The notes: generated from the sequence alone by a model not told the origin. A DNA stretch of 64,000 nt from Cherax quadricarinatus (GCF_038502225.1 NC_091369.1:7691581-7755580), one strand, 5' to 3'. Numbered from the stretch's first letter, positions 1 to 10,471 are shown. Made by a program: numbers and translations.

Positions 1-1743
1 AAGAAAATCCCCAAAAAGAAAATACTTTCATCATCATTCAACACTTTCACCACACTCACACATTATCACTGCTTTTGCAGAGGTGCTCAGAATATAACAG
101 TTTAGAAGCATATACGTATAGAGATACACAACATATCCCTCCAAACTGCCAATATCCCAAACCCCTCCTTTAAAGTGCAGGCATTGTACTTCCCATTTCC
201 AGGACTCAAGTCCGACTATATGAAAATAACTGGTTTCCCTGAATCCCTTCACTAAATATTACCCTGCTCACACTCCAACAGATCGTCAGGTCCCAAGTAT
301 CATTCGTCTCCATTCACTCCTATCTAACACGCTCATGCACGCTTGCTGGAAGTCCAAGCCCCTCACCCACAAAACCTCCTTTACCCCCTCTTTCCAACAC
401 TTTCGAGGATGACCCCTACCCCTCTTTCCTTCCCCTATAGATTTATATGCTTTCCATGTCATTCTACTTTGATCCATTCTCTCTAAATGACCAAACCACC
501 TCAACAACCCCTCTTCTGCCCTCTGACTAATGCTTTTATTAACTCCACACCTTCTCCTAATTTCCACACTCCGAATTTTCTGCATAATATTTACACCACA
601 CATTGCCCTTAGACAGGACATCTCCACTGCCTCCAACCGTCTCCTCGCTGTTGCATTTACCACCCAAGCTTCACATCCATATAAGAGTGTTGGTACTACT
701 ATACTTTCATACATTCCCTTCTTTGCCTCCATAGATAACGTTTTTTGACTCCACATATACCTCAACGCACCACTCACCTTTTTTCCCTCATCAATTCTAT
801 GATTAACCTCATCCTTCATAAATCCATCCGCTGACACGTCAACTCCCAAGTATCTGAAAACATTCACTTCTTCCATACTCCTCCTCCCCAATTTGATATC
901 CAATTTTTCTTTATCTAAATCATTTGATACCCTCATCACCTTACTCTTTTCTATGTTCACTTTCAACTTTCTACCTTTACACACATTCTCAAACTCATCC
1001 ACTAACCTTTGCAATTTTTCTTTAGAATCTCCCATAAGCACAGTATCATCAGCAAAAAGTAACTGTGTCAATTCCCATTTTGAATTTGATTCCCCATAAT
1101 TTAATCCCACCCCTCTCCCGAACACCCTAGCATTTACTTCTTTTACAACCCCATCTATAAATATATTAAATAACCATGGTAACATTACACATCCCTGTCT
1201 AAGACCTACTTTTACCGGGAAGTATTCTCCCTCTCTTCTACATACCCTAACCTGAGCCTCACTATCCTCATAAAAGCTCTTTACAGCATTTAGTAACTTA
1301 CCACCTATTCCATATACTTGCAACATCTGCCACATTGCTCCTCTATCCACTCTATCATATGCCTTTTCTAAATCCATAAATGCAATAAAAACTTCCCTAC
1401 CTTTATCTAAATACTGTTCACATATATGCTTCAATGTAAACACTTGATCTACACATCCCCTACCCACTCTGAAACCTCCTTGCTCGTCCGCAATTCTACA
1501 TTCTGTCTTACCTCTAATTCTTTCAATTATAACCCTACCGTATACTTTTCCTGGTATACTCAGTAAACTTATTCCTCTATAATTTTTACAATCTCTTTTG
1601 TCCCCTTTCCCTTTATATAAAGGGACTATACATGCTCTCCGCCAATCCCTAGGTACCTTCCCCTCTTTCATACATTTATTAAACAAAAGTACCAACCACT
1701 CCAACACTATATCCCCCCCTGCTTTTAACATTTCTGTCATGAT
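1..1743 (-). mobile_element. Family A non-LTR retrotransposon (LINE), 5'-truncated copy
   Basis: Minus-strand 3' part of the same LINE that is nearly complete at 10.45-13.9 kb. The two copies match almost base for base from the RT domain through the 3' untranslated region. Homology stops abruptly at about 1743 within the sequence coding for the N-terminal side of RT, a typical 5' truncation of target-primed insertion. The 3' end runs into the left window edge. It lies downstream of VPS13 exon 7, presumably in the next intron. Confidence 0.9.
286..1740 (-). pseudogene. Reverse transcriptase C-terminal part of family A LINE
   Basis: An open frame of 484 residues with no internal stop. Seen in it: YKGKGDKRDCKNYRGISLL near the start (RT fingers), FMDLEKAYDRVDR (first catalytic Asp), GLRQGC, and LFADDTVLM (the xADD catalytic box), then a thumb region and a C-terminal block with WFGHLERMD. 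This would make cDNA by target-primed reverse transcription. The endonuclease half is absent, so the copy cannot move itself. Unlike the copy at 10.8-13.7 kb it keeps six T at 741-746 and stays in frame there. The clade (RTE-like or a relative) is not settled by eye. Confidence 0.88.
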
Positions 1744-1931
1744 TCAACTGTATCCTACTATTGTTACCAGCTCCTACATGCCTGCATTTCCAGTAGTTCT
1801 GTGTACTTCAGGAATGAATGATGATCTTTCCACAGACCAGGAGGTCATCCACTAAATTTCACATTAAAGTTAAAATCATTATGTAAATTTTCTAATATTA
1901 TTAATCAAGATGAATGGTTTTTGGGACTAGA

Positions 1932-2204
1932 CGAGCTGTTGGGGTGTGAGCAGGGTAATATTTTGTGAAGGGATTCAGGGAAACCGGTGAGCCGGACTTG
2001 AGTCCTGGAGGTGGGAAGTACAATGCCTGCACTTTAAAGGAGGGGTTTGGGATATTGGCTGTTTGGAGTGACATCTAAACTGTCATATCTGGGCACCTCT
2101 GCAAAGACAGTGATTATGTGTGAATGATGTTGAAAGTGTTTCTTTTTTGGGTCACCCTGCCTCGGTGGGAGATGGCCACTGTGTTAAAAAATAATTAATT
2201 ATTA
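1932..2204 (+). mobile_element. Family A LINE 3'-UTR fragment, plus strand
   Basis: Plus-strand copy of only the 3' UTR of family A, recognisable by GGGTGTGAGCAGGGTAAT, the TTGAGTCCTGGAGGTGGGA block and the end CACCCTGCCTCGGTGGGAGA. It ends in an A-rich tail at about 2190-2204 and is more diverged than the copy at 1-1743. Confidence 0.8.
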
Positions 2205-2205
2205 A

Positions 2206-2530
2206 TATTCACCTTATTTTTAACACAACAGCCATCTCTTATCAAGGCAGGTTGACCAGAAAAAGAAGAAACAGTTTCACTGTCATTCATTCTATCACAA
2301 TCAGTCTTGCCCAAAGCATTCTGACATCACAGCTCAGATGAGCCTCCTAAATGCAACACCCCAACCCCTCCTACAGAGTGCAGGTGCCACACTTCCCACC
2401 TCCAGGACTCTAGTCCAGCTAACTAACTGGTTTCCCTGAATCCCTTCATAAATGTTACTTTGCTTACATTCCAACAGTGTGTCAAATCATACAAAACACT
2501 TGCTTCCACTTACTCCTATCTAACAGGCTA
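2206..2530 (-). mobile_element. Family A LINE 3'-UTR fragment, minus strand, tail to tail with its neighbour
   Basis: Inverted relative of the 1932-2204 fragment, with matching blocks at 2245-2265 (the CACCCTGCCTCGG end) and 2380-2450. The two 3' tails meet at about 2205. It ends about 54 bp from the donor side of VPS13 exon 7. It is the most diverged of the four family A pieces here. Confidence 0.75.
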
Positions 2531-2583
2531 ACACAAGCCTATTACATCAATTATTGAAAAAATATCACAATTTTTTTTCCTAC

Positions 2584-2712
2584 CTGTGCTTCTTAATGTT
2601 CTCCCATGAGAAAGGTCTAATCTGTTCTTGAATTATGGCATTAGTTGCATATTGCCACCACTCCTCTGCATGACGCTTTAAGGGCACTGCAGGTCGATAC
2701 TTCAAAAAGCGC
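2584..2712 (-). CDS. VPS13: VPS13 coding exon 7 (last one in the window)
   Basis: 129 nt after acceptor TATGACCTTCCAG. It encodes a KYRPAVPLKRHAEEWWQYAT segment, then RPFSWENIKKH, matching the 'YRPxVPxxxxAxxWWKYA...WSWxxIKKHR' block that follows the chorein domain in A/C-type VPS13. The donor AG|GTAGGA is in phase 2, so the gene goes on. No further exon is seen between 2583 and 1. Confidence 0.9.
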
Positions 2713-5700
2713 CTGGAAGGTCATAATGAATGCTGCAACTCTTGAAAATCATGTTACAGTTACAATTAAAATAAATCCTCATTATGAAGTCCACTTAGAT
2801 AACCTGAAAATTCACTTTCCCAAAGGAAAATAGTTAAATCAAGTCATTCCAATACTGTATTTTTGTAATACAATTAACCTAACAACCTAACCTATCTAGA
2901 AATATGCAAAACTTTAGATAGCTTGTTTTCCATGAGGAGAAGGGTAAAAATATTTTTTATATTCTGTTGAATTTACTAGCTAAGAGATGTAATCCTACCT
3001 CATCTCTTCAAAGGCTCAGCTGTCTAAGGTATACTTGTACTACCACTTCCCAGAATACCATCACAACAGTTAGCTAACACCTAGATAACTAAACCAGGAA
3101 AAGGGTGGGATTTGAACCCACAGCAAGTGAGTCCTTAAACTCACAGGCCAGTACGTTAACCACTCAGCCAACCTAGGTATCTATTTACTGTTAGATCAAC
3201 TTACCGATACATGTATTAGTATTGACAGAATTACCGACAATATGTTAGGTAAAAGGACACAAGTGCAACTAATGTGACATTGTGGCAACGTTTTGCTCTC
3301 CAGGAGCTTTGTCAAACCATTAAAGGCTTGACAAAGCTTCTGGAGAGTGAAACGGTGCCACAATAAAATGTCACATTAGTTGCACTTGTGTCCTTTTACC
3401 TAACTTACCAATACGTCTCAACTCATCTAGGATTCAGCCCGGTTCTTTTGGTTATGGACTAAAAGTGCTACTACTGAAATATGAGTAATATAAAGGTGAC
3501 CCATCCACTTGTGTCAAATAAGTATCTCTGAAACCAACACAGTAACTGATAAATTAGACACATGTGCAACACTTGGGTATCTTTATTGTGGAAACACTTT
3601 GCCACATAATGACTTTCTCAGTCCAATACAGAGGAGAATGGTTGAAGATGAGGAGTTTGAGGTAATCAGTCCCTCGGCCTAGAGTCGATGTAATCAGTCC
3701 ATCATTACTAGTCAATGTGACTGGTTAATGGTCCAAGTTGGGCCAAAATGTCATCGAAAGTTTCCTTCTCCTGTGTGCGGGTTATTTGTGCATAGTTCCA
3801 GTTACGGTATTGTGCCTTTGTGCCCAAGAAATACCTGAACATCTTCAATTTATGAGATTATATCTAACTGTGAACAAATTCTTACAGCAGTAATAGTAAT
3901 AAAGAAAACTGGATAAGTTACCTGTTGGTATTAACAAAGGTGAAGACTTCAGCTAACTCTGTGAGAGCAACATACTGACGATGTGAGAGTGCAAGAGCAG
4001 CATCCTTGATTACAGCATCTACCAGAAGCCCAGGAACTCTGGCTTCTCTCTTCATCTGCTGTCTCATCTTTACCTTACATCGTACAGGCTGAAGAACTAA
4101 GGAGAAAAATAAAGTTAGAGACCATGAATCATACTTTTAAATGTATGCAATATTTAGAAAAAAATCTTTATATACATATTCTTTCTTCAATTGACAATAT
4201 CAAACAAAGTATTATCAATATCACAAGCATTTTATTTTAACTTTAAAATTTATACTTTTCATAATCGTACCAAACTGAAAGGGCTCATCATTAATGGAAA
4301 AGGTCTTAAGCCCCTCTTGTAGATATTGATGCCATAGTTCAGAACTGATGTGAGGTTTAACTAGACGCTGATGTTCACCTCCAGGATTAATGTACACCGA
4401 GGCAGATACAAAATCTACAACCTTGTTGACTGTTGCTGCATTTCCATCAACTTGGGCCTTTTTCCACTTACTGAAATATGAATCAAAACCAGTGATGCAT
4501 TCATAAACAGTATCACTGCATAATTAACAAATCAAAACACTGAAAGCCTCACAGCATTACTGAACAACTTAAACCCTCTTATTCACCACCCTCAGGGCCA
4601 AGACACATCACAGCATTACTGAACAGCCTAAACTCTCATATTCACCACCCTCAGGGCTGAGACTTTGCACAGTCTCAGGATTTCTTAATTTTGAGGAACT
4701 AAATAAATTCAGATACCCTATTATGGACTAGTATCCGAAACAGACTATGTGGTGAAAAATGGTATGTTAATACCAACAAGATGTGGAAAAAGACACTTAT
4801 GTACAGTTTGGGATGTTTATCAGAGGAAACATTTCGTCACATGTGATGAAACATTTCTTCTGATAAGTGTCCTGAACTGTACATAGGTATCTTTTTCCAC
4901 AGTCTATGTGGTAGAAAAATTAGCCTTTTTTGTTACACAAACATAGGGCTGGGTCAGTCTGTTAATGGCACCCAAGTTCCAACAGCAAGGTTCATATGAC
5001 TTCCATGCCAGTGTGTAAACCATTCAGTTAACTGGTCAAGCAGCTTAGGCACTGGCTTGAAGTTTTAAGACTCACTCACTGTGAGTTCAAACCCCACCCA
5101 TTCCATGGTTTATTTGCAATCATGTTATGATTTCGTGAGTCAAGATCTGTTACAAAGTGCCATCCAGCTTTCACACTGACACAACTCTTTCCATAGTTTA
5201 ACAGTTTTTTCATCTTTATATCAACAAAGAATGGTATTAACTCTTTATACTACTAGCTATGGGGCTATCTGTGACCTATTTTGACACTAGTATAGTCAAG
5301 AAGGTAAAAACTAAGGGGGAAAAATAATATATAATAATGCAGCTAAAGAGCTCCAATTTTGGAAAAAAAACTCTGGATTTTATTGTATTAATTTTCAACC
5401 TTATCTGTAAAGTAATACAAGACAGATAATGTAGAATACAGCATCACGTATAGCAGGTAGCTAATGTTAACACTAAAGGTAACTGAAATGTTTATTGGAG
5501 ACTCTATGCAAAGTCAGACTCTGAAGGATGGTGTTCAAAGAGGAAACAAGGTATATACACATTTAAAACAGATACTGTATAGTGACAAGCAAATATCTGA
5601 TGACACACCACAAATAATACAGCTTTGTGTGACCTTACATACTGTACCACAAGTCTGGCAAGTTTCACATACATATAAATAGGTACAGGTCGGCCATTAC

Positions 5701-8282
5701 TAATCTGGCAATCAGTTATCCGGTTCCATCAGTAATCCAGCACTAATTTCAGCTAGCATAATTTCAAATTTCTTCATTATACTGACTCAGAAATTGTGCA
5801 GATGGTTGTAAGTAAACAGCAGCAAGCCAGTGGAGGAGAAAGCAGTGATGAAAATGAGGAAGATGTAGCAGAAAGTGTCTCTATTGATAGGTTAATTAAG
5901 TGTATTCTAACCTAACCACTCTGTAATCTGGCAAACTCACTAGTCCGGCACACTGCAGGTCCCAATGATGCCGGATTAGTGATGGCCGACCTGTATACTG
6001 AAAATGGATTTAAAAATTACTAATCAGAAGCTTAACAAACTTACTGGTTTGTTGTGTCTGCTGATAGAGATTGTAAGCAAACTCCAATGATGAGTGGCCC
6101 GGGACACGAATAAGTGTCTTCATACCGAATATGAACATTGTTGATGTGCAGCTCTAGGTTGTTCCATATTCTGTTATATAGTAAACCTGAAATTATTAAA
6201 ATATTTGATAAATTTTGGTGCTTCAGTGTATAACCTCACATGTACAGTATTACTATCAATAATTATAATCTCTTATCTACTGTACAATATTATGTTAATC
6301 CCCATGTATAATGAATACTGTGGGTCAGGGGTACTTATTTTTATGATTACAGAACCCCCCCAATGGATTGCCCGAAATGTCCTTATACCACCTTCATCTG
6401 ACTGTGGAAATTACCACCACCATCAACAGTCCTATTAGGTACCAATATGACTTCAAAAGATGTCAACAGCTTGGTTTTACTTTACATATGGATAGCTAAA
6501 CCATAACAGCTGATAGCTTATTCTAATCTAACAACTTTTTTTTTAAAATGTTCAAAGATCAAGTCCCATATCCCCAGAGGATATGGATATCCCCAGTTAA
6601 GAACTCTTGCCATAGATGAAAGATATGGGTAATATAAAGCTTAAAATAAGAGGGGAAAAATAGCATGCCAAGAAAATTCTGATACTAATCTACATAGTAC
6701 CTTAATAAAGCAAAAAGGTAAGGATCTTCAGTTTATGTATATTTTTCCTTGTTCAATTCTTCATGTTCACCACGCTTCTTAACTACTATTAGAATAATAA
6801 CAAGTACAGTAACGCGACGGTCTGGAGTTTTGAGACTCTCTGACCGCGGGTTCAATCCTGGCCGGGGTATGGTTTGGTTTACAGTACAATACTCATACTA
6901 ACATAGAAAAGTAAAAAATATACTTAAAACATACCCCAGAGACTTGTAGAATCTTGTATGTCATCAATGGGCAATGGATCGGGAAACAAGTATGCCAGAG
7001 TCTGCCGCTTCCTGGCACGGTCCAGGTCTCTCTCCCGTTCTGCATCATACTCTAGCACTGGTGTTACCAGTATGAACACATCCTGCAAATTATACATTGC
7101 AGGTACATCTATTAACTTTCTCTCAAACGTTAAAATTAAAAAGGCTTGATAATGGTGTATCACTTAATTTTAAAGATATGTGTTATTTTTCTATATGATC
7201 CATTTTTATTATGAATATTTTTTATACAGACTCATAGGTATCAAGTTATCTAGCAGCATAATAGTACTCAATATCATTTATACTTCATTCATTACTGTTT
7301 GAATTACAGTGGACCCCCGCATAACGATTACCTCCGAATGCGACCAATTATGTAAGTGTATTTATGTAAGTGCGTTTGTACGTGTATGTTTGGGGGTCTG
7401 AAATGGACTAATCTACTTCATAATATTTCTTATGGGAACAAATTCGGTCAGTACTGGCACCTGAACATACTTCTGGAGTAAAAAAATATCGTTAACCGGG
7501 GGTCCACTGTATTAATGTTATTACATATATTCACAGGGAAGTGCTAAACTACTAAGGGTTCATGAAATGTAATAATACAATTGTAAACAAACCACAGAAC
7601 AGCTGGCTACAAGTTTAGTTGGTTACAATTGTAGCCAGCTGGCTGAGTGGCTTCCACACTGGCTTTGAGTTTTAGGACTCACTTGCCATGGGTTCAAACC
7701 CCACCCGTTCCCTGGTTTATTAAAGGTTATATATAGTACATATCATCATGGAAAAATTACATTCCATACTAAATAATGAAATACAAAAAGAACTCACTTC
7801 AATATTGATCACCACTGGTTGTGTGAAGAAACTACTGTACGGAATAGTGAGTGATATCCTGCCAATTACACCCTTTTTCACTTCTATGGGGAGCGGACTT
7901 CCATAATAAACGTCAAGAAAACACTGTTGGAAATGGGAGAGATTGTAATTTATTATAGATATACAATTTATTACAGAGATACAACATAAGAATCCTCATG
8001 GAAATATTTCTTTCAGAAACTGTAGGTATATCATAGGTAAAGTTCTCATATCTTTTTGCATATTTATAAGTATCTGCTTACTCACAGTGTATTGTATCTG
8101 ATGCTGCTTTCATTATGAAACATTGAACTCACCAGAGCATCTCTTCTGATCTTGAGGTTTGTGAGGTTGATCTGACCTGAGAGAAGGGCATCATTTACCT
8201 CTTGTGTATTTATATCCTCTAGATACTGACCAAAGAATCGATTAACCAAAGCAGCGACTACTTTCTTAGCTAACCATTCCAT
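2584..8282 (-). CDS. VPS13: VPS13-family bridge-like lipid-transfer protein, N-terminal part (7 exons, continues off the left edge)
   Basis: Known of the family: VPS13 proteins form a long hydrophobic groove that moves phospholipids between membranes at contact sites, and the N-terminal chorein domain is its cap. Seen here: joined exons 8282-8133, 7923-7798, 7082-6935, 6186-6045, 4470-4271, 4096-3922 and 2712-2584 give about 356 codons in one phase. All junctions are AG/GT and phases agree at each (0, 0, 1, 2, 1, 2, then 2 at the open end). Landmarks in order: an NRFFGQYLEDIN chorein start, TQPVVINIE, NNVHIRYED, the ALALSHRQY block, and a WWQYA...KKHR block. The rest of a protein usually over 3000 residues lies beyond position 1. 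The order and YRP/WW motifs fit the A/C-type VPS13 better than B or D, but the paralogue is inferred by eye. Confidence 0.9.
3094..3171 (-). mobile_element. tRNA-derived SINE head
   Basis: Read on the minus strand it has a pol III A-box-like TTGGCTGAGTGGTTAACG and a B-box-like GGGTTCAAATCCC with tRNA spacing. No clean acceptor stem is visible, so this is SINE-derived rather than a working tRNA. It lies in the intron between exons 6 and 7. Confidence 0.7.
3244..3404. repeat. Inverted-repeat (foldback) element
   Basis: The arms begin GTTAGGTAAAAGGACACAAG on the left and end with the matching inverse at 3404, about 70 bp each with a few mismatches around a short loop near 3320-3330. The inner part carries the CTCCAGGAGCTTTGTCAA motif. 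In a VPS13 intron. Confidence 0.75.
3405..3921. other. VPS13 intron 6, dispersed repeat pieces only
   Basis: Contains a GACACATGTGCAACACTTGG...ATCTTTATTGTGGAAAC block (about 3557-3605), two AATCAGTCC phrases (3664, 3692) and a GTTAATGGTCCAAGTTGGGCC block (3726-3800) that recurs in inverted form near 8.7 kb. No exon evidence. Confidence 0.6.
3922..4096 (-). CDS. VPS13: VPS13 coding exon 6
   Basis: 175 nt after a strong acceptor (TTTTTCTCCTTAG). It encodes LQPVRCKVKMRQQM, then AALALSHRQYVALTELAEVF, matching the family's 'xxxLxxxQYxxxxELLExx'. The donor is AG|GTAACT, phase 2. Confidence 0.88.
4271..4470 (-). CDS. VPS13: VPS13 coding exon 5
   Basis: 200 nt after acceptor TCATATTTCAG. It encodes a segment with VVDFVSASVYINPGG, the 'xYWN' strand of the family, and ends PFQF. 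The donor G|GTACGA is less canonical than the others, but phase 1 agrees with exon 6. Confidence 0.85.
4741..4925. repeat. Foldback element flanked by an imperfect direct repeat
   Basis: Left arm 4783-4840 and right arm 4843-4900 are inverted copies of each other (GTGGAAAAAGACACTTATGT outward, CGTCACATGTGATGAAAC at the turn). Outside lie CTATGTGGTGAAAAAT (4745) and CTATGTGGTAGAAAAAT (4904), an imperfect direct repeat that could be a target duplication. In VPS13 intron 4. Confidence 0.7.
4955..5150 (+). mobile_element. tRNA-like SINE, with a second tRNA-like head in inverted orientation beside it
   Basis: The plus head at 5030-5100 has an A-box-like part, AGTTTTAAGACTCACTCACT and a B-box-like GAGTTCAAACCCC, followed by a body with TGGTTTATTTGCAATCATGT and TTTCGTGAGTC, the same as the SINE at 23.1 kb. 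A diverged minus-strand tRNA-like head occupies 4955-5034. Confidence 0.6.
5686..5993. mobile_element. Non-autonomous pogo/Tigger-like DNA element (MITE), 308 bp
   Basis: Terminal inverted repeats CAGGTCGGCCATTACTAATC (left) and the inverse of CAGGTCGGCCATCACTAATC (right), with TA on both sides (5684-5685 and 5994-5995). TA duplication and CAG-starting ends are the pattern of the Tc1/mariner-pogo group. There is no transposase inside. It sits between exons 4 and 5 of VPS13. Confidence 0.85.
6045..6186 (-). CDS. VPS13: VPS13 coding exon 4
   Basis: 142 nt after acceptor AATAATTTCAG. Two bases complete the codon split with exon 3. It encodes LLYNRIWNNLELHINNVHIR then YED, the VPS13 hallmark 'xxIHIRYED', then a PLIIGVCLQSLSADTTN stretch. 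The donor is CA|GTAAGT, phase 2. Confidence 0.9.
6808..6885 (+). mobile_element. tRNA-like SINE head
   Basis: GTAACGCGACGGTCTGGAGT, GAGACTCTCTGACCGCGGGT and a B-box-like GGGTTCAATCC followed by GGGGTATGGTTTG. It is close to the SINE heads at 23.0-23.15 kb. In the VPS13 intron just downstream of exon 3. Confidence 0.7.
6935..7082 (-). CDS. VPS13: VPS13 coding exon 3
   Basis: 148 nt after acceptor TTTGCAG. It encodes DVFILVTPVLEYDAERERDL followed by a basic, Arg-rich helix, the place where family members have 'LIVP...YDxxxE'. The donor is G|GTATGT, phase 1. Confidence 0.88.
7307..7509. mobile_element. Tigger/pogo-like MITE, 203 bp
   Basis: Ends CAGTGGACCCCCGCATAACG (left) and CGGGGGTCCACTG (right) are inverted copies, flanked by TA at 7305-7306 and 7510-7511. 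CAGTGGACCCC is a familiar start for Tigger-type elements. It has no coding capacity and lies between VPS13 exons 2 and 3. Confidence 0.88.
7637..7722 (+). mobile_element. tRNA-like SINE head
   Basis: AGCTGGCTGAGTGGCTTCCA (A-box-like) and GGGTTCAAACCCC (B-box-like), followed by CCGTTCCCTGGTTTATT. Lies between VPS13 exons 2 and 3. Confidence 0.68.
7798..7923 (-). CDS. VPS13: VPS13 coding exon 2
   Basis: 42 codons, bounded by acceptor CCATTTCCAACAG and donor GAA|GTGAGT. It encodes the stretch with IEVKKGVIGRISLTIPYSSF and TQPVVINIE, matching the family pattern 'VKxGxIGxxxLxIPW...TQPV'. Phase 0 at both ends. Confidence 0.9.
8133..8282 (-). CDS. VPS13: VPS13 coding exon 1
   Basis: Starts at an ATG (8280-8282) and encodes 50 residues, MEWLAKKVVAALVNRFFGQY onward to RRDAL. 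This is the chorein N-terminus, where family members begin within a few residues of this point. The donor is CTG|GTGAGT at 8132-8127, phase 0. A possible acceptor (TTTCCAGCAG) at 8313-8318 suggests a 5' UTR exon boundary just upstream. Confidence 0.9.
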
Positions 8283-9900
8283 TACGCACTGCTCATGTAG
8301 TTACCACATCTTCTGCTGGAAATATTTATTTACAATAGATATAAACATAATTCTTCCTCTAATCTTGTAAAAAAGTCACTTAGATTAGGATAGCCACATA
8401 AAGCCATGTAACTTTAATAATGACTCAAGACTGATCATGAGAGAAATATAAGGGATGTGTGATATGAAACTTAAAATATAAGTCTCTGATTATATTACAG
8501 CCTAAACAGAATATATACAGTATACATAATGGCTTTATAATATTTTAAAAAGGGCTTCTCAAATGGACAATATGAAATCAACAAGTTGGAAATGAATGGG
8601 AATCATATTACAACTGCTGCAAATGTTTAACTAATTAAAATATCAGTTAAAGGTAGGCTTAATTATAGTACAAATAAAGAATAAAAAGGCACAATACCAT
8701 GACCAGAACAATACACAAATAACCCGCACATACGACTAGTTAATGGTCTAAATCAGACCAGAAACATCGTAAGTTTCATTCATGTGTGGGTTAGTTGTGC
8801 ATGAAACAAATACTGTACTGTATAATAAAATCACTATGTGACTTATATTGTTAAGTTTAACAATATAAGTCACATAGTTCAACTTTATTGAGTTAGCTTA
8901 GGTTACTTTCTCCATAATGTCTAAATATCACCATTGTCAAATTTTTAAGTTATATAAGAAAACTAAAAAAAAAAAGCATATTAACAAGTTCAGATTATTA
9001 TTATTATAATAAAAAAGAAGCGCTAAACCTAACAAGTTCAGAGCAATGTTCCACCTGACCTATATGTGACTCATCAAGTTATATGTATTAATTTTAAAGC
9101 CACACATTTTAAATAATCAATCAATCAATCGATATTTATTTCTGCATACATATATCATTTGTACAAAGTTGGCTGACATTACATCAATCACATGGAAAGC
9201 CCCTTAGTCATCCAGTGCATTTTTAGCAAGCATAAACTACTTGGCTTTTTGGGTTATATATTAAGTTAAATTTGTACATCGTAAATTATTTTAACTTGTT
9301 CTGTACTTTGATGAAATTAAGACACATGTGCAACATCTGGCTATCTTTACAATACTGTACTTTTATAAACTATATCAAAAATATTTCAATCTCATTGTTT
9401 TAAAATGTACTAACTTGTAGTACAGTACTTCATACTGTAAACTGTTTGAACTTGTTCTGAATTGTACTTTTTATAAACTATATCAAAACTGTTATTATTC
9501 TGTACCAAATTGCTCTACTAGACTTATTAAAGCCATATAGCATTACCTTATAGAATACTCAATTCTCTTGTACTCATTGTAACTCATCTAATGACCATAT
9601 GAACTGTTATTGCCTTATTAATCCTAAGTTAGTTTTAAGTTTGCCTGAAATGCTCTGCATACAAAGGGGCTTTTTGGCATGTACACCCAACTATTATATT
9701 CCTTTGTACAACTATGTATTATGCCAAAATAAAAATTATTATTATTATTATTACTAGCATGTGTGTAATAATCATGTACTACATACTTTATCCACCACAA
9801 AGACTCATACCTTACATTATGGAGCACAGGACTGGCTAGAGTTCAAAACTCTTTATAATATAAAATCACTGAAAAAGCACATTACACACCCCTCGGGACT
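8283..9900. other. 5' flank or first intron of VPS13, repeat fragments
   Basis: AT-rich with no exon seen. Holds a dispersed repeat at 8689-8815 (CACAAATAACCCGCACAT... and ATGTGTGGGTTAGTTGTGCA, self-complementary), a perfect hairpin at 8833-8878, and two copies of a SINE/LINE tail family in opposite orientation: about 9112-9250 (minus) and 9630-9755 (plus), the latter ending AATAAAAATTATTATT. Confidence 0.6.
8833..8878. repeat. Perfect 22-bp-arm palindrome
   Basis: ACTATGTGACTTATATTGTT plus AA on the left, then GT, then the exact inverse on the right. It has no mismatches and lies 551 bp upstream of the VPS13 start codon. Confidence 0.9.
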
Positions 9901-9969
9901 ATCTTATCTTATTATCAGCTGTTAAATTGTTATCACCAACTTTAATCTGCCTCCAAGGTTGTTAGGTTC

Positions 9970-10150
9970 GTAAGTAAGCATTATTATAATCATGGGGGAG
10001 CGCTAAACCCATAGGATTATACAGCACCTGTGGGGGAGGGGATGTGGAAGGTATTCAGACTTATTGCAAGGAAATGGATCAGATCCAATTCCATAGATCA
10101 AGAGCCCTTCACCAGCATCAAGGAACCTCACTTGAGGGGAGCAAGTAAAG
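9970..10150 (+). repeat. Dispersed repeat with the GAGCGCTAAACCC motif
   Basis: Starts with ATTATTATAATCATGGGGGA then GCGCTAAACCCATAGGATTA, followed by a GGGGAGGGGATGTGG block and AAGAGCCCTTCACCAGCATC. Its opening motif recurs near 9.02, 15.17, 23.6 (inverted) and 62.85 kb, and its GATCAAGAGCCCT part near 54.9 kb. Confidence 0.6.
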
Positions 10151-10395
10151 TAAGTAAAGTAAGTAAGCAAGTAAGTATATTTAAGCACAGGTACACATAA
10201 GAAATTTGTTGTTTGTATATGTTTAATGTTCTATATACATGTATATAGATAACATCATCTCAGAGCTACATCTTGAATACTTCGTCCAGCTACCCGGCGG
10301 TGGGCTGCATGCCCAGAATGCTGCAGGCATTTCCCCTCTGGATCATAGCACCGAGTCTCTGAAAGAGGAAGCTGGCTGCCTTGTGATCCTTGGTT

Positions 10396-10397
<2 letters not shown>

Positions 10398-10469
<72 letters not shown>

Positions 10470-10471
10470 TT
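10398..10471. repeat. (AT)n microsatellite and T-run at the 3' end of family A LINE
   Basis: About 54 bp of alternating A and T, then about 20 T (10452-10471). The T-run is the poly(A) tail of the minus-strand LINE that begins next to it. Confidence 0.9.

Noticed and set aside
2645..2833. Plus-strand 62-codon frame
   Set aside because: It is the antisense of VPS13 exon 7 and its flanking intron.
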